From contig NZ_CP017057.1 of NCBI RefSeq assembly GCF_001719165.1, positions 1,426,001 to 1,490,000 on the forward strand: a DNA stretch of 64,000 nucleotides, read 5' to 3'. Each line of letters opens with the position of its first letter. The stretch's first letter is position 1. The notes beneath the pieces were generated by a model that had not been told where the DNA came from, ran no database searches, and was given only the letters and a program-made list of their open reading frames with translations. The translations under genes were made by a program, and so were the position numbers. This DNA comes from Erythrobacter litoralis. Its GTDB lineage: Bacteria; Pseudomonadota; Alphaproteobacteria; Sphingomonadales; Sphingomonadaceae. Shown here piece by piece: positions 50,394 through 60,414 of the stretch.

Positions 50394-52040
50394 ATGAGCG
50401 AACGTGAATCAATGCCCTGCGATGTCGTCATCGTGGGGGGCGGCCCGGCCGGCCTGTCGGCCGCGATCCGGCTCAAGCAGTTGAACGAGGAACTCGAGGT
50501 CGTGGTCCTGGAAAAGGGCTCCGAGATCGGGGCGCACATCCTTTCGGGCGCGGTGGTCGATCCCAAGGCGCTGGACGAACTGCTGCCCGACTGGCGCGAC
50601 AATGGCTGCCCGATGGCTGAAACCCCGGTAACCGACAACTGGCACTGGATGCTGTCCAAGGGCGGCAAGACATCGCTCCCGCATGCGATCATGCCCCCGC
50701 TGATGAGCAATCACGGCTGCTATACCGGCTCGCTCGGCAACATGACCCGCTGGCTCGGCGAACAGGCCGAGGAACTGGGCGTGATGGTCTTCCCCGGTTT
50801 CCCGGCGGCCGAGGTCATCATCGACGATAACGGCGCGGTCGCGGGCGTGATCACGCAGGACATGGGCGTGGGCGCGGACGGAGAGAAGAAGCCGGAATAC
50901 GAACCCGGCATGGAAATCCTCGCCAAGTACACGCTGTTTGCAGAGGGCGCGCGCGGTTCGCTGACCAAGCAGATGAAGGCGAAATACGACCTCGAGGCGA
51001 ATTGCCAGCCGCAGGTCTACGGCCTTGGCATCAAGGAATTGTGGGACATCGATCCCAAGAAGCACGTGCCCGGCCGCGTGATCCACACGCAGGGCTGGCC
51101 GCTCACCGAAAGCGACACCTGGGGCGGGGGCTTTCTCTACCACCAGGCGAACGGTCAGGTCGCGATCGGTTTCGTCACCGCGCTCGACTACAAGAACCCG
51201 TGGGTCTCGCCCTATCAGGAATTCCAGCGCTGGAAGCAGCACCCGGCGATCCGCGAATATCTCGAGGGCGGCAAGCGCGTCGCCTATGGCGCGCGCGCGA
51301 TCAACGAGGGCGGCTGGCAGTCCGTACCGAAGCTTGCCTTCCCCGGCGGCGCGCTGATCGGCTGCGCGGCGGGGTTCGTCAACGTCCCCCGGATCAAGGG
51401 CAGCCACACCGCGATGAAGAGCGGGATGCTCGCCGCCGAAAGCATCGCCGCGGCAATCGCGGCGGGTCACGAGAAGACTGAGCTTTCGGACTACGACAGC
51501 ACGCTGCGGTCTAGCTGGATCGCGGACGAACTGAAGAAGGTCCAGAACGCGCAGCCCGCCGTCGCCAAGTATGGCGGCGACATCGGCACCGCGCTTGCCG
51601 GCATCGACATGTGGATGCGCACGCTCAAGATTGGCCTTCCGATCTCGATGAAGCACCACCGCGATCACGAAATGACGGGCCGCGCGGACCTTTATCCGAA
51701 GATCGACTATCCCAAGCCCGACGGCGAGATCACCTTCGACCGGCTTACCAATGTCGCCTTCAGCTACACCAACCACGCCGAGGACCAGCCCTGCCACCTC
51801 CAGCTCAAGGACCGCGAGCTGCAGAAGGAAAGCGAGCTGGAAGTCTATGGCGGGCCTTCGGCGCGCTATTGCCCGGCGGGCGTCTATGAATGGGTCGAGG
51901 AAGAGGGCAAGGAGCCACAATTCGTGATCAACGCGCAGAACTGCGTCCACTGCAAGACCTGCGACATCAAGGACCCCAACCAGAACATCAACTGGGTGAC
52001 GCCGGAAGGCGGTGGCGGGCCGAATTATCCGAATATGTGA
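50394..52040 (+). CDS. Electron transfer flavoprotein-ubiquinone oxidoreductase (Etf-QO)
   Basis: 548 residues. Passes electrons from ETF (fatty-acid and amino-acid oxidation) to ubiquinone. N-terminal FAD site VVIVGGGPAGLSAAIRL, membrane-surface ubiquinone region, and a C-terminal ferredoxin-type domain with YCPAGVYEW and NAQNCVHCKTCDIKDP supplying the four cysteines of the 4Fe-4S cluster. Full length. Divergent from the UDG-like gene with about 120 bases between. Confidence 0.97.
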   Translation: MSERESMPCDVVIVGGGPAGLSAAIRLKQLNEELEVVVLEKGSEIGAHILSGAVVDPKALDELLPDWRDNGCPMAETPVTDNWHWMLSKGGKTSLPHAIMPPLMSNHGCYTGSLGNMTRWLGEQAEELGVMVFPGFPAAEVIIDDNGAVAGVITQDMGVGADGEKKPEYEPGMEILAKYTLFAEGARGSLTKQMKAKYDLEANCQPQVYGLGIKELWDIDPKKHVPGRVIHTQGWPLTESDTWGGGFLYHQANGQVAIGFVTALDYKNPWVSPYQEFQRWKQHPAIREYLEGGKRVAYGARAINEGGWQSVPKLAFPGGALIGCAAGFVNVPRIKGSHTAMKSGMLAAESIAAAIAAGHEKTELSDYDSTLRSSWIADELKKVQNAQPAVAKYGGDIGTALAGIDMWMRTLKIGLPISMKHHRDHEMTGRADLYPKIDYPKPDGEITFDRLTNVAFSYTNHAEDQPCHLQLKDRELQKESELEVYGGPSARYCPAGVYEWVEEEGKEPQFVINAQNCVHCKTCDIKDPNQNINWVTPEGGGGPNYPNM

Positions 52041-52049
52041 TCGCACACG

Positions 52050-52241
52050 GTGCGGCGGACACTCCTGATTGCCGCGTTTATCGCAACCGCATTTACTTCG
52101 CTGAGCGCGGGGTGGTGGTTGCGTGGTCATATGGCAATCGATGACTGTCTCGATGCAGGTGGGCGCTGGGAATACGTCGGCTCCTACTGCGTCGGCGCTC
52201 CGTTTGAGGATGCACCGCGCAACAACGAGGGTGTGGGATGA
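52050..52241 (+). CDS. Small single-pass membrane or secreted protein
   Basis: 63 residues starting at GTG 52050, nine bases after the Etf-QO stop. A hydrophobic N terminus (TLLIAAFIATAFTSLSAG) is followed by WWLRGHMAIDDCLDAGGRWEYVGSYCVG, with two cysteines that could pair in the periplasm. The end overlaps ispE by 4 bases (ATGA), which supports a real gene. I do not recognise a family with a known function. Confidence 0.65.
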   Translation: MRRTLLIAAFIATAFTSLSAGWWLRGHMAIDDCLDAGGRWEYVGSYCVGAPFEDAPRNNEGVG

Positions 52242-53044
52242 AGGAAACCGCCTACGCCAAGATCAACCTCGCACTGCACGTTCGCAGTCGGCGGGAGGAC
52301 GGGTATCACGAGCTCGAAACCCTGTTCGCCTTCGTCGATGCGGGGGACATCCTGAACGCCGCGCCTGCCGATGCCGACAGTGTCACCACCCTCGGTGAAT
52401 TCGCGGGCGGGCTGGATAATCCGTTCGACAATCTCGTCGCCAAGGCGCTCTCCGCGCTTCCGCGCCCGCAGGGCCTCGCGATCACGCTGGAGAAGAACCT
52501 CCCCGTCGCGGCTGGTCTCGGAGGCGGCTCGGCTGATGCGGGTGCGGTGTTCCGCATCGTCGAAGGGCTCCAAGGCCTACCCGACGACTGGCAGGCGCGC
52601 GCCGCGAAACTCGGTGCGGACGTGCCCGCCTGCGTCCTCAGCCAGACGCATATCGGGCGAGGCACCGGGACCGAGCAGGAGGAGGTGGAAGACGACCTCG
52701 TCGGAACTCCGGTCCTCCTCGTCAATCCGCGAGTGCCGCTTTCGACCGGCCCGGTGTTCAAGGCGTGGGACGGCGAAGATCGCGGCGCTCTGCCCGAAGG
52801 CCCCGCGCGGCACATCTCCTTTGAGGGGCGCAACGACCTCGAGGCCCCAGCCATTTCGCTCTGCCCGGTGATCCGAGAGGTGCTGGACGCGCTTCGGGAC
52901 ACCGATCCGTGGCTCGCCCGCATGTCCGGCTCTGGCGCGACCTGCTTCGCGCTCTACGACAGCGCATCCGAGCGCGACGCCGCCGCAGCGCAGATCGCGA
53001 AGACGCACCCCGACTGGTGGCAGCTCGCTGGAAGCCTCAGATGA
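52238..53044 (+). CDS. ispE: 4-diphosphocytidyl-2-C-methyl-D-erythritol kinase IspE
   Basis: 268 residues, GHMP kinase of the MEP isoprenoid pathway (phosphorylates CDP-methylerythritol). AYAKINLALHVRSRREDGYHEL at the N terminus (catalytic region), ATP-binding PVAAGLGGGSADAGAVFR and the C-terminal RMSGSGATCFALYDS are diagnostic. Starts inside the end of the small membrane gene and ends overlapping the N-formylglutamate amidohydrolase start (ATGA). Confidence 0.96.
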   Translation: MKETAYAKINLALHVRSRREDGYHELETLFAFVDAGDILNAAPADADSVTTLGEFAGGLDNPFDNLVAKALSALPRPQGLAITLEKNLPVAAGLGGGSADAGAVFRIVEGLQGLPDDWQARAAKLGADVPACVLSQTHIGRGTGTEQEEVEDDLVGTPVLLVNPRVPLSTGPVFKAWDGEDRGALPEGPARHISFEGRNDLEAPAISLCPVIREVLDALRDTDPWLARMSGSGATCFALYDSASERDAAAAQIAKTHPDWWQLAGSLR

Positions 53045-53775
53045 TCGACGGCCAGCCCTATCGCCATTTGGGCGAGCCGCGCCCTGTGTCCGGAGAGCCG
53101 ACCATCGTTTGCGTCGCCGACCACGCCTCCAACCATGTGCCTGAAGACATCGAACTCGGCATCGCGCCCGAATTGCTCGATCAGCATGTCGCGATCGACA
53201 TCGGCGTCGCAGGGGTCGCGACCCGCATGGCGCGCCGCCACTCCATCCCCGCGCATCTCGCCACGGTCAGCCGCCTCGTCTGCGATCTCCACCGCGAGGA
53301 GGACCATCCCGGCGTCGTACCGGAAAAAAGCGACGGATATCTCATCCCCGGCAATATCGGGGCCGACATCGAAGCGCGCCTCGCCCGCTTCCATCGTCCC
53401 TATCACGCCGCGCTCAAAGAATGGCTCGAGGCGGCGCAACCCGACCTCATCGTCTCGCTCCACTCCTTCACGCCGAGGATGGCGTCCACTGACGAGGCAC
53501 GCCCGTGGGACGTCTCGCTCCTATGGAACACCGACGACCGCGCGGCGCGCCACGCGATCCGATTCCTGCGCGACGAGGGGCTGAATGTCGGCGAGAACGA
53601 ACCCTATTCGGGAGCCGAACTCAACGCGACGATGAACCGCCACGCCGAGGCGCATGGGCGGCCCTATTGCTTCTTCGAGATCCGCCAGGACCACATCACG
53701 ACCCGCGTCCAGCAATCGCGCTGGGCAGACATGCTCTCGGACGTCGTCGGAAGGGTTGCGCTGGCGCTTTCCTGA
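53041..53775 (+). CDS. N-formylglutamate amidohydrolase family protein
   Basis: 244 residues from ATG 53041. Family signature: [36 protein letters not shown] and [10 protein letters not shown], with the His, Asp and Glu residues expected for a metal-dependent amidase. In the histidine-degradation pathway such enzymes hydrolyse formylglutamate; no hut genes are nearby, so another substrate is possible. Overlaps ispE by 4 bases. Confidence 0.9.
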   Translation: MIDGQPYRHLGEPRPVSGEPTIVCVADHASNHVPEDIELGIAPELLDQHVAIDIGVAGVATRMARRHSIPAHLATVSRLVCDLHREEDHPGVVPEKSDGYLIPGNIGADIEARLARFHRPYHAALKEWLEAAQPDLIVSLHSFTPRMASTDEARPWDVSLLWNTDDRAARHAIRFLRDEGLNVGENEPYSGAELNATMNRHAEAHGRPYCFFEIRQDHITTRVQQSRWADMLSDVVGRVALALS

Positions 53776-53818
53776 AGGCAGGGGCTGTTGCGCGAAACAG
53801 CCAGTGACGGGAAAGAAT

Positions 53819-55540
53819 ATGTCCGAACGCTTCGACAAGTCGAAACTGCCCAGCCGCCATGTCTCCGTCGGCCCGGAACGCGCGCCGCACCGGTCCTATT
53901 ACTACGCGATGGGCATGACCGAGGAAGAGATCAACCAGCCCTTCGTCGGGGTGGTCAGCGCGGGCAATGACTCGGCGCCGTGCAACACGACCCTGAACGC
54001 GCAGGCCGACATCGCGCGCGAGGGCGTGATCGCCGGGGGAGGGACCCCGCGCCGTTTCAACACGATCACCGTCACCGACGGGATCGCGATGGGCCACCAG
54101 GGCATGAAAAGCTCGCTCGTCAGCCGCGAGGTGATCGCGGATTCGGTCGAGCTTTCGGTGCGCGGCCATTGCTACGATGCGCTGGTCGGCTTTGCGGGCT
54201 GCGACAAGAGCCTGCCGGGCATGATGATGGCGATGCTGCGGCTCAACGTGCCCTCGATCTTCGTCTATGGCGGATCGATCCTGCCCGGCACCTACAAGGG
54301 CGAGGACGTGACCGTTGTCGACGTGTTCGAGGCGGTCGGCCAGCACGCGGCGGGCAATTGCCCGCTGCAGGAGCTGATCGCGCTTGAGAAGGTCGCCTGC
54401 CCCGGCCACGGCGCATGCGGCGGCCAGTTCACCGCCAACACCATGGCCTGCGTCGGTGAGGCGATCGGATTGTCGTTGCCGAACAGCAACATGGCGCCCG
54501 CTCCTTACAAGTCGCGCGAGGAAATCGCGCGCGCCGCCGGCAAGCAGGTGATGACCCTTGTCGAGATGAACCTGCGCCCGCGCGACATCGCCACCCGTGC
54601 CGCCTTCATGAACGCGGCGCGCGTCGTCGCGGCCACAGGCGGCTCGACCAATGCGGCGCTTCACCTGCCAGCCATGGCGAGCGAGGCGGGCATCGATTTC
54701 GACCTGTTCGATGTCGCGGAAGTGTTCAAGACGACGCCCTACATCGCCGATCTCAAGCCTGGCGGGAAATACGTCGCCAAGGACATGCACGAGGCGGGCG
54801 GGGTCTACATGGCTCTGAAGACCCTGCTCGACGGCGGCTTCATCGACCCTGAACCGATCACCGTGACCGGCCGGACGCTGGGCGAGAACATCGAGGAGAT
54901 CACTTGGAACCCCGATCAGAAGGTGTTCTACGAGGTTTCCAATCCGATCACGCCGACCGGGGGCGTCGTCGGCCTCAAGGGCAGCCTCGCGCCCGACGGG
55001 GCGATCGTGAAGGTCGCGGGGATGGCGCGGCTGCAGTTCAGCGGCCCGGCACGGGTGTTCGACCGCGAGGAGGACGCCTTCGCGGCGGTCGAAGCGCGCG
55101 ACATCGCCGAAGGCAGCGTGATCGTCATCCGTTACGAAGGGCCGAAAGGCGGCCCCGGAATGCGCGAAATGCTCTCGACCACCGCCGCGCTTTACGGCCA
55201 GGGCATGGGCGAGAAGGTCGCGCTGATCACCGACGGACGTTTCTCGGGCGCGACGCGCGGTTTCTGCATCGGCCATGTCGGACCCGAAGCCGCCGAATGC
55301 GGGCCGATCGCCCTCGTCGAGGACGGTGACACCATCTCCATCGACGCCGAAGCGGGCACGATCGATCTCGAAGTCGAGGAAACGGTGCTGGAAGATCGGC
55401 GCAAGGCGTGGCAACCGCGCGAGCATGATTACCAGTCGGGCACGCTCTGGCGCTATTCGCGGACCGTCGGTTCGGCGCGCTACGGCGCGCTCACCCATCC
55501 GGGGGCGAAGGCGGAGACTCACTGCTTTGCGGATATCTAG
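53819..55540 (+). CDS. ilvD: Dihydroxy-acid dehydratase IlvD
   Basis: 573 residues. Iron-sulphur dehydratase in valine, leucine and isoleucine synthesis. [32 protein letters not shown] and [14 protein letters not shown] supply the cluster cysteines; [16 protein letters not shown] is also characteristic. Starts 43 bases after the amidohydrolase gene. The lipoprotein gene downstream starts inside its 3' end. Confidence 0.96.
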   Translation: MSERFDKSKLPSRHVSVGPERAPHRSYYYAMGMTEEEINQPFVGVVSAGNDSAPCNTTLNAQADIAREGVIAGGGTPRRFNTITVTDGIAMGHQGMKSSLVSREVIADSVELSVRGHCYDALVGFAGCDKSLPGMMMAMLRLNVPSIFVYGGSILPGTYKGEDVTVVDVFEAVGQHAAGNCPLQELIALEKVACPGHGACGGQFTANTMACVGEAIGLSLPNSNMAPAPYKSREEIARAAGKQVMTLVEMNLRPRDIATRAAFMNAARVVAATGGSTNAALHLPAMASEAGIDFDLFDVAEVFKTTPYIADLKPGGKYVAKDMHEAGGVYMALKTLLDGGFIDPEPITVTGRTLGENIEEITWNPDQKVFYEVSNPITPTGGVVGLKGSLAPDGAIVKVAGMARLQFSGPARVFDREEDAFAAVEARDIAEGSVIVIRYEGPKGGPGMREMLSTTAALYGQGMGEKVALITDGRFSGATRGFCIGHVGPEAAECGPIALVEDGDTISIDAEAGTIDLEVEETVLEDRRKAWQPREHDYQSGTLWRYSRTVGSARYGALTHPGAKAETHCFADI

Positions 55541-55871
55541 CGCGGTCCTGCTGACGGTCTGTCTCGCTTCCTGCGGGCCGGAAGCGGGGGTTCCTCAAGG
55601 CGACGCCATCGCCTGTGCGATTGGGCCGGGGGCGCAGTTCGAGGAACTGTGCGTGCTCGAAAAACTGGCGATGGAGGGGGGGCGCGAAATGCTCGTCATC
55701 CACCATCCGGGCGGGGGTTTCCGGCGTTTCGTGATGGAGAGGTCGACGCTTCTGCCGCTTGACGGAGCCGAACCGCTGGTCGTGAATGCCGACTATTCGC
55801 AAGGGGCTCTCGAATTCTCCGTCGCAGGCGACCGTTACCGCCTGCCGAACGATCCCGATCCGGAGCTCTGA
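55527..55871 (+). CDS. Small lipoprotein of unknown function
   Basis: 114 residues if started at TTG 55527, inside the last 14 bases of ilvD; no other start gives the signal sequence. [15 protein letters not shown] is a lipoprotein signal with the lipobox Cys. The mature part has further cysteines ([15 protein letters not shown]) and an [13 protein letters not shown] segment; I know of no described family. The stop is directly followed by the nnr ATG. Confidence 0.75.
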   Translation: MRISSAVLLTVCLASCGPEAGVPQGDAIACAIGPGAQFEELCVLEKLAMEGGREMLVIHHPGGGFRRFVMERSTLLPLDGAEPLVVNADYSQGALEFSVAGDRYRLPNDPDPEL

Positions 55872-57278
55872 ATGGTCGACCGCCAGATCCTGACCGCCGA
55901 CCAGATGCGCGGAGCCGAACAGGCGATCTTCGATGCCGGCACGAGCGTTTCCGATCTGATGGAGACCGCCGCCGGCGGCGCGGCCGAGTGGATCCGACGG
56001 ATCGCCGCCGGGCGCTCGGTCACGGTCCTGTGCGGCCCCGGCAACAATGGCGGCGACGGCTATGTGATCGCGAGGCACCTCGCCGAGGCAGGCAACGATG
56101 TCACGGTCGTCGCTCCCGTCGAGCCCAAGACCGATGCGGCGCGAACGGCGCGGGACCGGTTCGGCGGCCAGGTCCGGTCTTCGGGCCGTGAGGTCGAAGC
56201 GGAAGTGCTGGTCGACTGCCTGTTCGGGACCGGGCTTGCCCGGCCGCTTTCGGGTGAACTCGTGCTGCTGCTGCGCGATCTTGCCGCGCGGCATCCGGTT
56301 CGCATCGCGGTCGACCTGCCCTCTGGCATTTCAAGCGACAGCGGCGAATTGCTGAACGAAAACCTGCCTGAATACGACGCCACGCTCGCGCTTGGGGCAT
56401 GGAAATTCGCCCATTGGAGCCTGCCGGGCCGCGCGAAAATGGGACGCAAGCGGCTCGTGCCCATAGGTATCGACCCGGTCGAGAGTGCGGCGCAGCTGAT
56501 CACGCGGCCCCGGATCGAGCCGCCAGAGCGCGACAGCCACAAATACCGCCGCGGCCTATGCGCCGTTGTCGCAGGCTCCATGCCGGGGGCGAGCCTGCTG
56601 GCGACCCTTGCCGCTCAGCGCGCCGGGGCGGGCTATGTCAAGCTGCTGAGCGAAACCGAACCCGCCGCCGCGCCGCCCGATCTCGTCATCGACACGCGCC
56701 CGCTGGCGCAAGCGCTCGGGGACGAGCGGATCGACGCGTTGCTGTGCGGCCCCGGTCTCGGGCGCGAAGATAGGGCGACAGAGCGCCTGGCAGCGGTTCT
56801 GGACGCTGCGAAGCCGACCGTCCTCGATGCCGATGCGCTCGTACTGCTCAGGCCCGGCATGGTCGCCGAAAGAGGTGATCTCGTCGCGACCCCGCATGAC
56901 GGCGAACTTGCGACCCTGTGCGACAGCTTCGCTGTCCGCGCCGACGGTAGACGCGACCGGGCCCGGGCGCTGGCGAGGGCGAGCGCGATGGTCGTCGTAG
57001 CCAAGGGCCCGGACACTGTCGTCGCTGCACCCGATGGCAGGCTCGCGATCGCGGTTCCATCGCCAAGCTGGCTGTCGGTCGCGGGAACGGGCGATGTCCT
57101 TGCCGGCATTCTCGCAAGCCGGCTCGCCACCGGAGGCGACGCGTTCGGGGCTGCCTGCGAGGCAGTCTGGCTCCACGGCGAGGCGGCGCGGCTTTGCGGG
57201 CCGGCCTTCACGGCAGCGGAACTCGCCCGCGCCGTTTCGCGCAGCCTTGCCGCCGCGCTTGTCCCGGGCATGCCGTGA
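55872..57278 (+). CDS. nnr: Bifunctional NAD(P)H-hydrate epimerase/dehydratase Nnr
   Basis: 468 residues. Repairs hydrated NAD(P)H. N-terminal YjeF_N epimerase (about 1-210): VTVLCGPGNNGGDGYVIARHL and VDCLFGTGLARPLSG. C-terminal ribokinase-like dehydratase (about 225-460): ATPHDGELATL, VAKGPDTVVAAPDGR and AGTGDVLAGILASRLA (catalytic Asp). Both halves look intact. ATG abuts the previous stop; its own stop overlaps the RlmD-like gene (GTGA). Confidence 0.95.
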   Translation: MVDRQILTADQMRGAEQAIFDAGTSVSDLMETAAGGAAEWIRRIAAGRSVTVLCGPGNNGGDGYVIARHLAEAGNDVTVVAPVEPKTDAARTARDRFGGQVRSSGREVEAEVLVDCLFGTGLARPLSGELVLLLRDLAARHPVRIAVDLPSGISSDSGELLNENLPEYDATLALGAWKFAHWSLPGRAKMGRKRLVPIGIDPVESAAQLITRPRIEPPERDSHKYRRGLCAVVAGSMPGASLLATLAAQRAGAGYVKLLSETEPAAAPPDLVIDTRPLAQALGDERIDALLCGPGLGREDRATERLAAVLDAAKPTVLDADALVLLRPGMVAERGDLVATPHDGELATLCDSFAVRADGRRDRARALARASAMVVVAKGPDTVVAAPDGRLAIAVPSPSWLSVAGTGDVLAGILASRLATGGDAFGAACEAVWLHGEAARLCGPAFTAAELARAVSRSLAAALVPGMP

Positions 57279-58486
57279 GCGACCCCGCCGACATCGTGCG
57301 CATTGCCGCTAAGGGCGACGGTCTGACAGGCGACGGACGCCATGTCGCAGGCGCCGTGCCGGGCGACCGCGTCGCGCCGGACGGGACGATTACGCCGGGC
57401 CCGAACCATGCGGCCCCGCCCTGTCCGCATTTCGGCCCGTGCGGCGGATGCCAGCTCCAGCATGCCGATGACACGGTGCTGGCCGAATTCGTGCGCGACC
57501 GTGTGCTCAATGCCGCAAGCGGGCAGGGGATCGAGCCGGGCGAGGTCCTTCCGGTCCATCTCTCGCCCCCCGCGAGCCGCCGCAGGGCGGGCCTTCACGC
57601 CCTGCGCACGGCGCGAGGCGCTGTGATCGGCTTTCGGGAAGGCGGCTCTCACAGGATCGTCGACATGAAAGCCTGTCCGGTCCTGCGCGAGGAATTGTCC
57701 ACGCTCGTTCCCGCGCTTCGCAGCTTCATCGCCGCACATGGCGGCAAGGGCGGGATCGAGGCGCGGATGACGCTGGCCGATCAGGGGGTCGATCTCGCGC
57801 TCACCAATATGCCGCTCGACAGCCTCGCGGCGACCGAGGCCGCGCTCGATTTCGCGCGCGATCACGGCCTTGCGCGGCTGTCGATCGACCAGGGCTATGG
57901 CGCGGAAACCGTGTGGGAGCCGGACCCCGTCACGGTCACCCTGTCCGGGATTCCCGTGGCACTGTCGCCCGGCTCTTTCCTGCAGGCGACCGAAGACGCC
58001 GAGGCCCGCATGGCCGCCGATGCGGGCGCGTGGATCGACGATGCGGCCATTGTCGCCGATCTCTTTGCAGGGCTGGGCACCTTCGCCTTCTCCCTCCTCA
58101 CGAGCGGCCCTGCCAACCGCAAGGTACTCGGCGTAGAGGCTGACCGCGCGGCGCATCTCGCCTTCAAGGCCGCCGGGGGGCGGACCGGGGGGCGCGCGCT
58201 CGCGCTCCATCGCGACCTCTTCCGCGCGCCGCTCCAGGCGGGCGAACTCGCGCGTTTCGATGCCGTGCTGCTCGACCCGCCGCGCGCCGGGTCAAAGGCG
58301 CAGGTCGCCGAGATATCCGCCAGCGCCGTCCCGCGCGTCTGCTATGTCAGCTGCAATCCCTCGAGCTGGGCGCGCGATGCAGCGCGGCTTGTCGAGGGCG
58401 GCTTCAGCCTCACGAAACTGCGCCCGGTCGGCCAGTTCCGCTGGTCGACCCATGTCGAACTGGTCAGCCTGTTCGAGCGCGCCTGA
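57275..58486 (+). CDS. RlmD/RumA-like 23S rRNA (uracil-5-) methyltransferase
   Basis: 403 residues from GTG 57275 (GTGA overlap with nnr). CPHFGPCGGCQLQH gives three cysteines of the 4Fe-4S cluster, with a fourth in MKACPVL. SAM motif VADLFAGLGTFAFSLL, ALLDPPR-like VLLDPPRAGSKAQ and catalytic Cys in CYVSCNPSSWARD. Family methylates U1939 or U747 of 23S rRNA; the exact target is inferred. Convergent with the exosortase-associated hydrolase gene, 3 bases apart. Confidence 0.92.
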   Translation: MSDPADIVRIAAKGDGLTGDGRHVAGAVPGDRVAPDGTITPGPNHAAPPCPHFGPCGGCQLQHADDTVLAEFVRDRVLNAASGQGIEPGEVLPVHLSPPASRRRAGLHALRTARGAVIGFREGGSHRIVDMKACPVLREELSTLVPALRSFIAAHGGKGGIEARMTLADQGVDLALTNMPLDSLAATEAALDFARDHGLARLSIDQGYGAETVWEPDPVTVTLSGIPVALSPGSFLQATEDAEARMAADAGAWIDDAAIVADLFAGLGTFAFSLLTSGPANRKVLGVEADRAAHLAFKAAGGRTGGRALALHRDLFRAPLQAGELARFDAVLLDPPRAGSKAQVAEISASAVPRVCYVSCNPSSWARDAARLVEGGFSLTKLRPVGQFRWSTHVELVSLFERA

Positions 58487-58489
58487 CCT

Positions 58490-59272
58490 TCACGCCCTGA
58501 GCGCCGAGAGGATCTGAGCGTCGAGCCAGTCGCGGTGTTCGGGCCGGTCATAGGCATGGCCTGCGCCTTCGCACCGGGCGATCCGCGCGTCGTTACCGTC
58601 CCAGCTTTCGGCAAAGACCTGCGCGGTGCGATCGGCGGTGGCAAGGAGGATGCGAACCGGCCCCTCGTAAGCCGCAAGGCCTGCGCGCATTTCCTCGGCA
58701 AGGCTCGAAGGGGCGGGCGCGGGCCTGAGCGATCGGACCAATCCGCGCGCGAGCTTGCCCATATCCACTCCGCCGCGCAGGAGCCGCGCGACCTCGCGGG
58801 GGTTCTTCAGCTTTTCGGCATAGCGCGCCCGGATCGCCGAAGGGGGAGGGCTGGCATCGTCCTTGCCATCGTCCTCGACCGTCCATGGATTGGACAGGAC
58901 CAGTCCATCTAGCCCCGCTCCCTTCGCCAGCATCAGCGCAGAGGCCGCATCGCAATTGCCGAAACCGATCACCCGGTCGACCTGCGGCGCCAGCGCGCGG
59001 AACGCTTCGAGCGCTGCGGCGATGTCGCGCGCGCTGCGGCGGAACCCCCGGTTCTCGCCTTCGCTGTCGCCGATCCCGCGCCGGTCGAAACGGAACACCG
59101 GAAAACCTGCCCGCGCGATGCGCGAGGCAAGCAGGGACTGGCCGGAAAAGGCGCCAGAGCGGATCTCGTTTCCGCCGCTGACGATGAGGAGCCCGGTCGT
59201 GCCCGGCGCCGTGTCGAGCGTGCCGACGAGCTTGAGGCTGCCGCAGCCGAAATCGAGCGGGAGCCGGGTCAT
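58490..59272 (-). CDS. Exosortase-A-associated hydrolase 1 (alpha/beta hydrolase)
   Basis: 260 residues. Alpha/beta hydrolase of the TIGR03100 type found with exosortase A: LLIVSGGNEIRSGAFSGQ, FRFDRRGIGDSEG and the nucleophile-elbow region IGFGNCDAASALML, where Cys replaces the usual Ser. The C-terminal His is in EGAGHAYDRPEHRDW. Probably acts in exopolysaccharide or protein-sorting chemistry; substrate unknown. Start overlaps the hydrolase-2 stop (ATGA). Confidence 0.9.
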   Translation of the reverse strand: MTRLPLDFGCGSLKLVGTLDTAPGTTGLLIVSGGNEIRSGAFSGQSLLASRIARAGFPVFRFDRRGIGDSEGENRGFRRSARDIAAALEAFRALAPQVDRVIGFGNCDAASALMLAKGAGLDGLVLSNPWTVEDDGKDDASPPPSAIRARYAEKLKNPREVARLLRGGVDMGKLARGLVRSLRPAPAPSSLAEEMRAGLAAYEGPVRILLATADRTAQVFAESWDGNDARIARCEGAGHAYDRPEHRDWLDAQILSALRA

Positions 59273-60015
59273 GCAACGCCTTCCCCGGATGGCTCGCCCG
59301 GCTTTTCGCCGAGCGAGGAGGCGATGATCCCAGCAAGAGCGGCGGCCTGTGCGCGATCATGGTCGGGCTCGGCCCGCAGCCACAGTCCGGCACCTCCGAT
59401 CTGGGACTGGGGGATGTCCCGCTGGATCTGCGAAGGTTCTGCCCCGGCGACCGCCAATTCGCGGAAGAGCTCCGCGCCGAGCGGCCATCCGGCGAGGACG
59501 AGGCCCGTGTTTCGTCCCTCTCCCATCAAGGCCTCCGAGCTTTCCTCGCGCCCTTCCTCACGCGCGGCGATGGTGCGGGCGCGTATCATGCCGCGCAGCT
59601 GCTTGGGGCCGCTCTGCGGGGCGTAACGCCAACCGGGAAGCTGGGGCGGCGCGATGAGCGCGCCGGCACGGACCGCAAGCACATGGGTCGCGGCGAATTT
59701 CTCGGCTGCCTCAAGGGCCGCCGCGCGCCAGTCCGCGATCGTCTGCGTCTCCAGCGGTACCAGGCTTTCATTGCATCCCGGCAGGTCGGGCAGGAAACTG
59801 TCGATCCTGCTTTCGTCGAGCCCGCGCATGACCTCGAGCGTGAAACGGCGCAGCTTGTTCGCCTCGTCGAACCATGCGGGCAGCACGAGCAGGCGGCTCG
59901 CACGGTCCCGGTCGAACGACAAGAGCAGTTCCTCGGCTGTTTCTCCGCCCTGAAGCGGGGCCGTCCAGGTGCCGATCACGATAGGCTCCTGTGCTTGTGG
60001 CTGACGCTGATTCAA
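59269..60015 (-). CDS. Exosortase-A-associated hydrolase 2-like protein
   Basis: 248 residues; the ACP stop overlaps its ATG (ATGA). Resembles the TIGR03101 proteins that accompany exosortase A: LLVLPAWFDEANKLRRF, SFLPDLPGCNES and LAVRAGALIAPPQLPGW. At the position of the nucleophile elbow the sequence is V-R-A-G-A, with no Ser, Cys or Asp, so it may not be catalytic. Overlaps hydrolase 1 by 4 bases. Role is inferred from gene neighbourhood. Confidence 0.82.
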   Translation of the reverse strand: MNQRQPQAQEPIVIGTWTAPLQGGETAEELLLSFDRDRASRLLVLPAWFDEANKLRRFTLEVMRGLDESRIDSFLPDLPGCNESLVPLETQTIADWRAAALEAAEKFAATHVLAVRAGALIAPPQLPGWRYAPQSGPKQLRGMIRARTIAAREEGREESSEALMGEGRNTGLVLAGWPLGAELFRELAVAGAEPSQIQRDIPQSQIGGAGLWLRAEPDHDRAQAAALAGIIASSLGEKPGEPSGEGVA

Positions 60016-60344
60016 CCCTGCGCGAGCTTTGCCTCGGCAAATGCAAGCAGCCCGCCATAGGTCTCGAGCATCTCGCCATCGACGTCGTCATCCTCGATCA
60101 CGATGCTCAGCCGGTCTTCCATTTCGGTAAGCAAGCCTGCGACCGCCATCGAATCGAGTTCGGGCAGGTGGCCGAACAGGCCCGAATCCGGCCCAAGTGC
60201 AGCCGCCTGCGCCGCGTCGATGCCCAGAACGTCGGCGATGATCGCCTTCAGTTCGCTGTCGATTTCGGTCCGGTCCATTCCCGTTCCCGTCTGGCTGTCG
60301 CCTGCATCTGTCGCGGCGGAGTTGATGGCCGGATTGGTGCTCAT
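60012..60344 (-). CDS. Acyl carrier protein, exosortase-A-associated
   Basis: 110 residues from ATG 60344, with an N-terminal extension rich in Ala, Thr and Asp; an ATG at 60278 would give the ACP core only. The core (about 25-110) contains DRTEIDSELKAIIADVLG and LPELDSMAVAGLL, where Ser65 is the 4'-phosphopantetheine attachment site. Presumably carries an acyl or aminoacyl group activated by the AMP ligase encoded nearby. Coupled to hydrolase 2 by an ATGA overlap. Confidence 0.9.
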   Translation of the reverse strand: MSTNPAINSAATDAGDSQTGTGMDRTEIDSELKAIIADVLGIDAAQAAALGPDSGLFGHLPELDSMAVAGLLTEMEDRLSIVIEDDDVDGEMLETYGGLLAFAEAKLAQG

Positions 60345-60414
60345 GCGATGCGGATCCCTTGTTCGGGCCCTGCGCAGCCATTGCCAGAGCGAGGCCCGTT
60401 CGTGGAGCGCGGCC

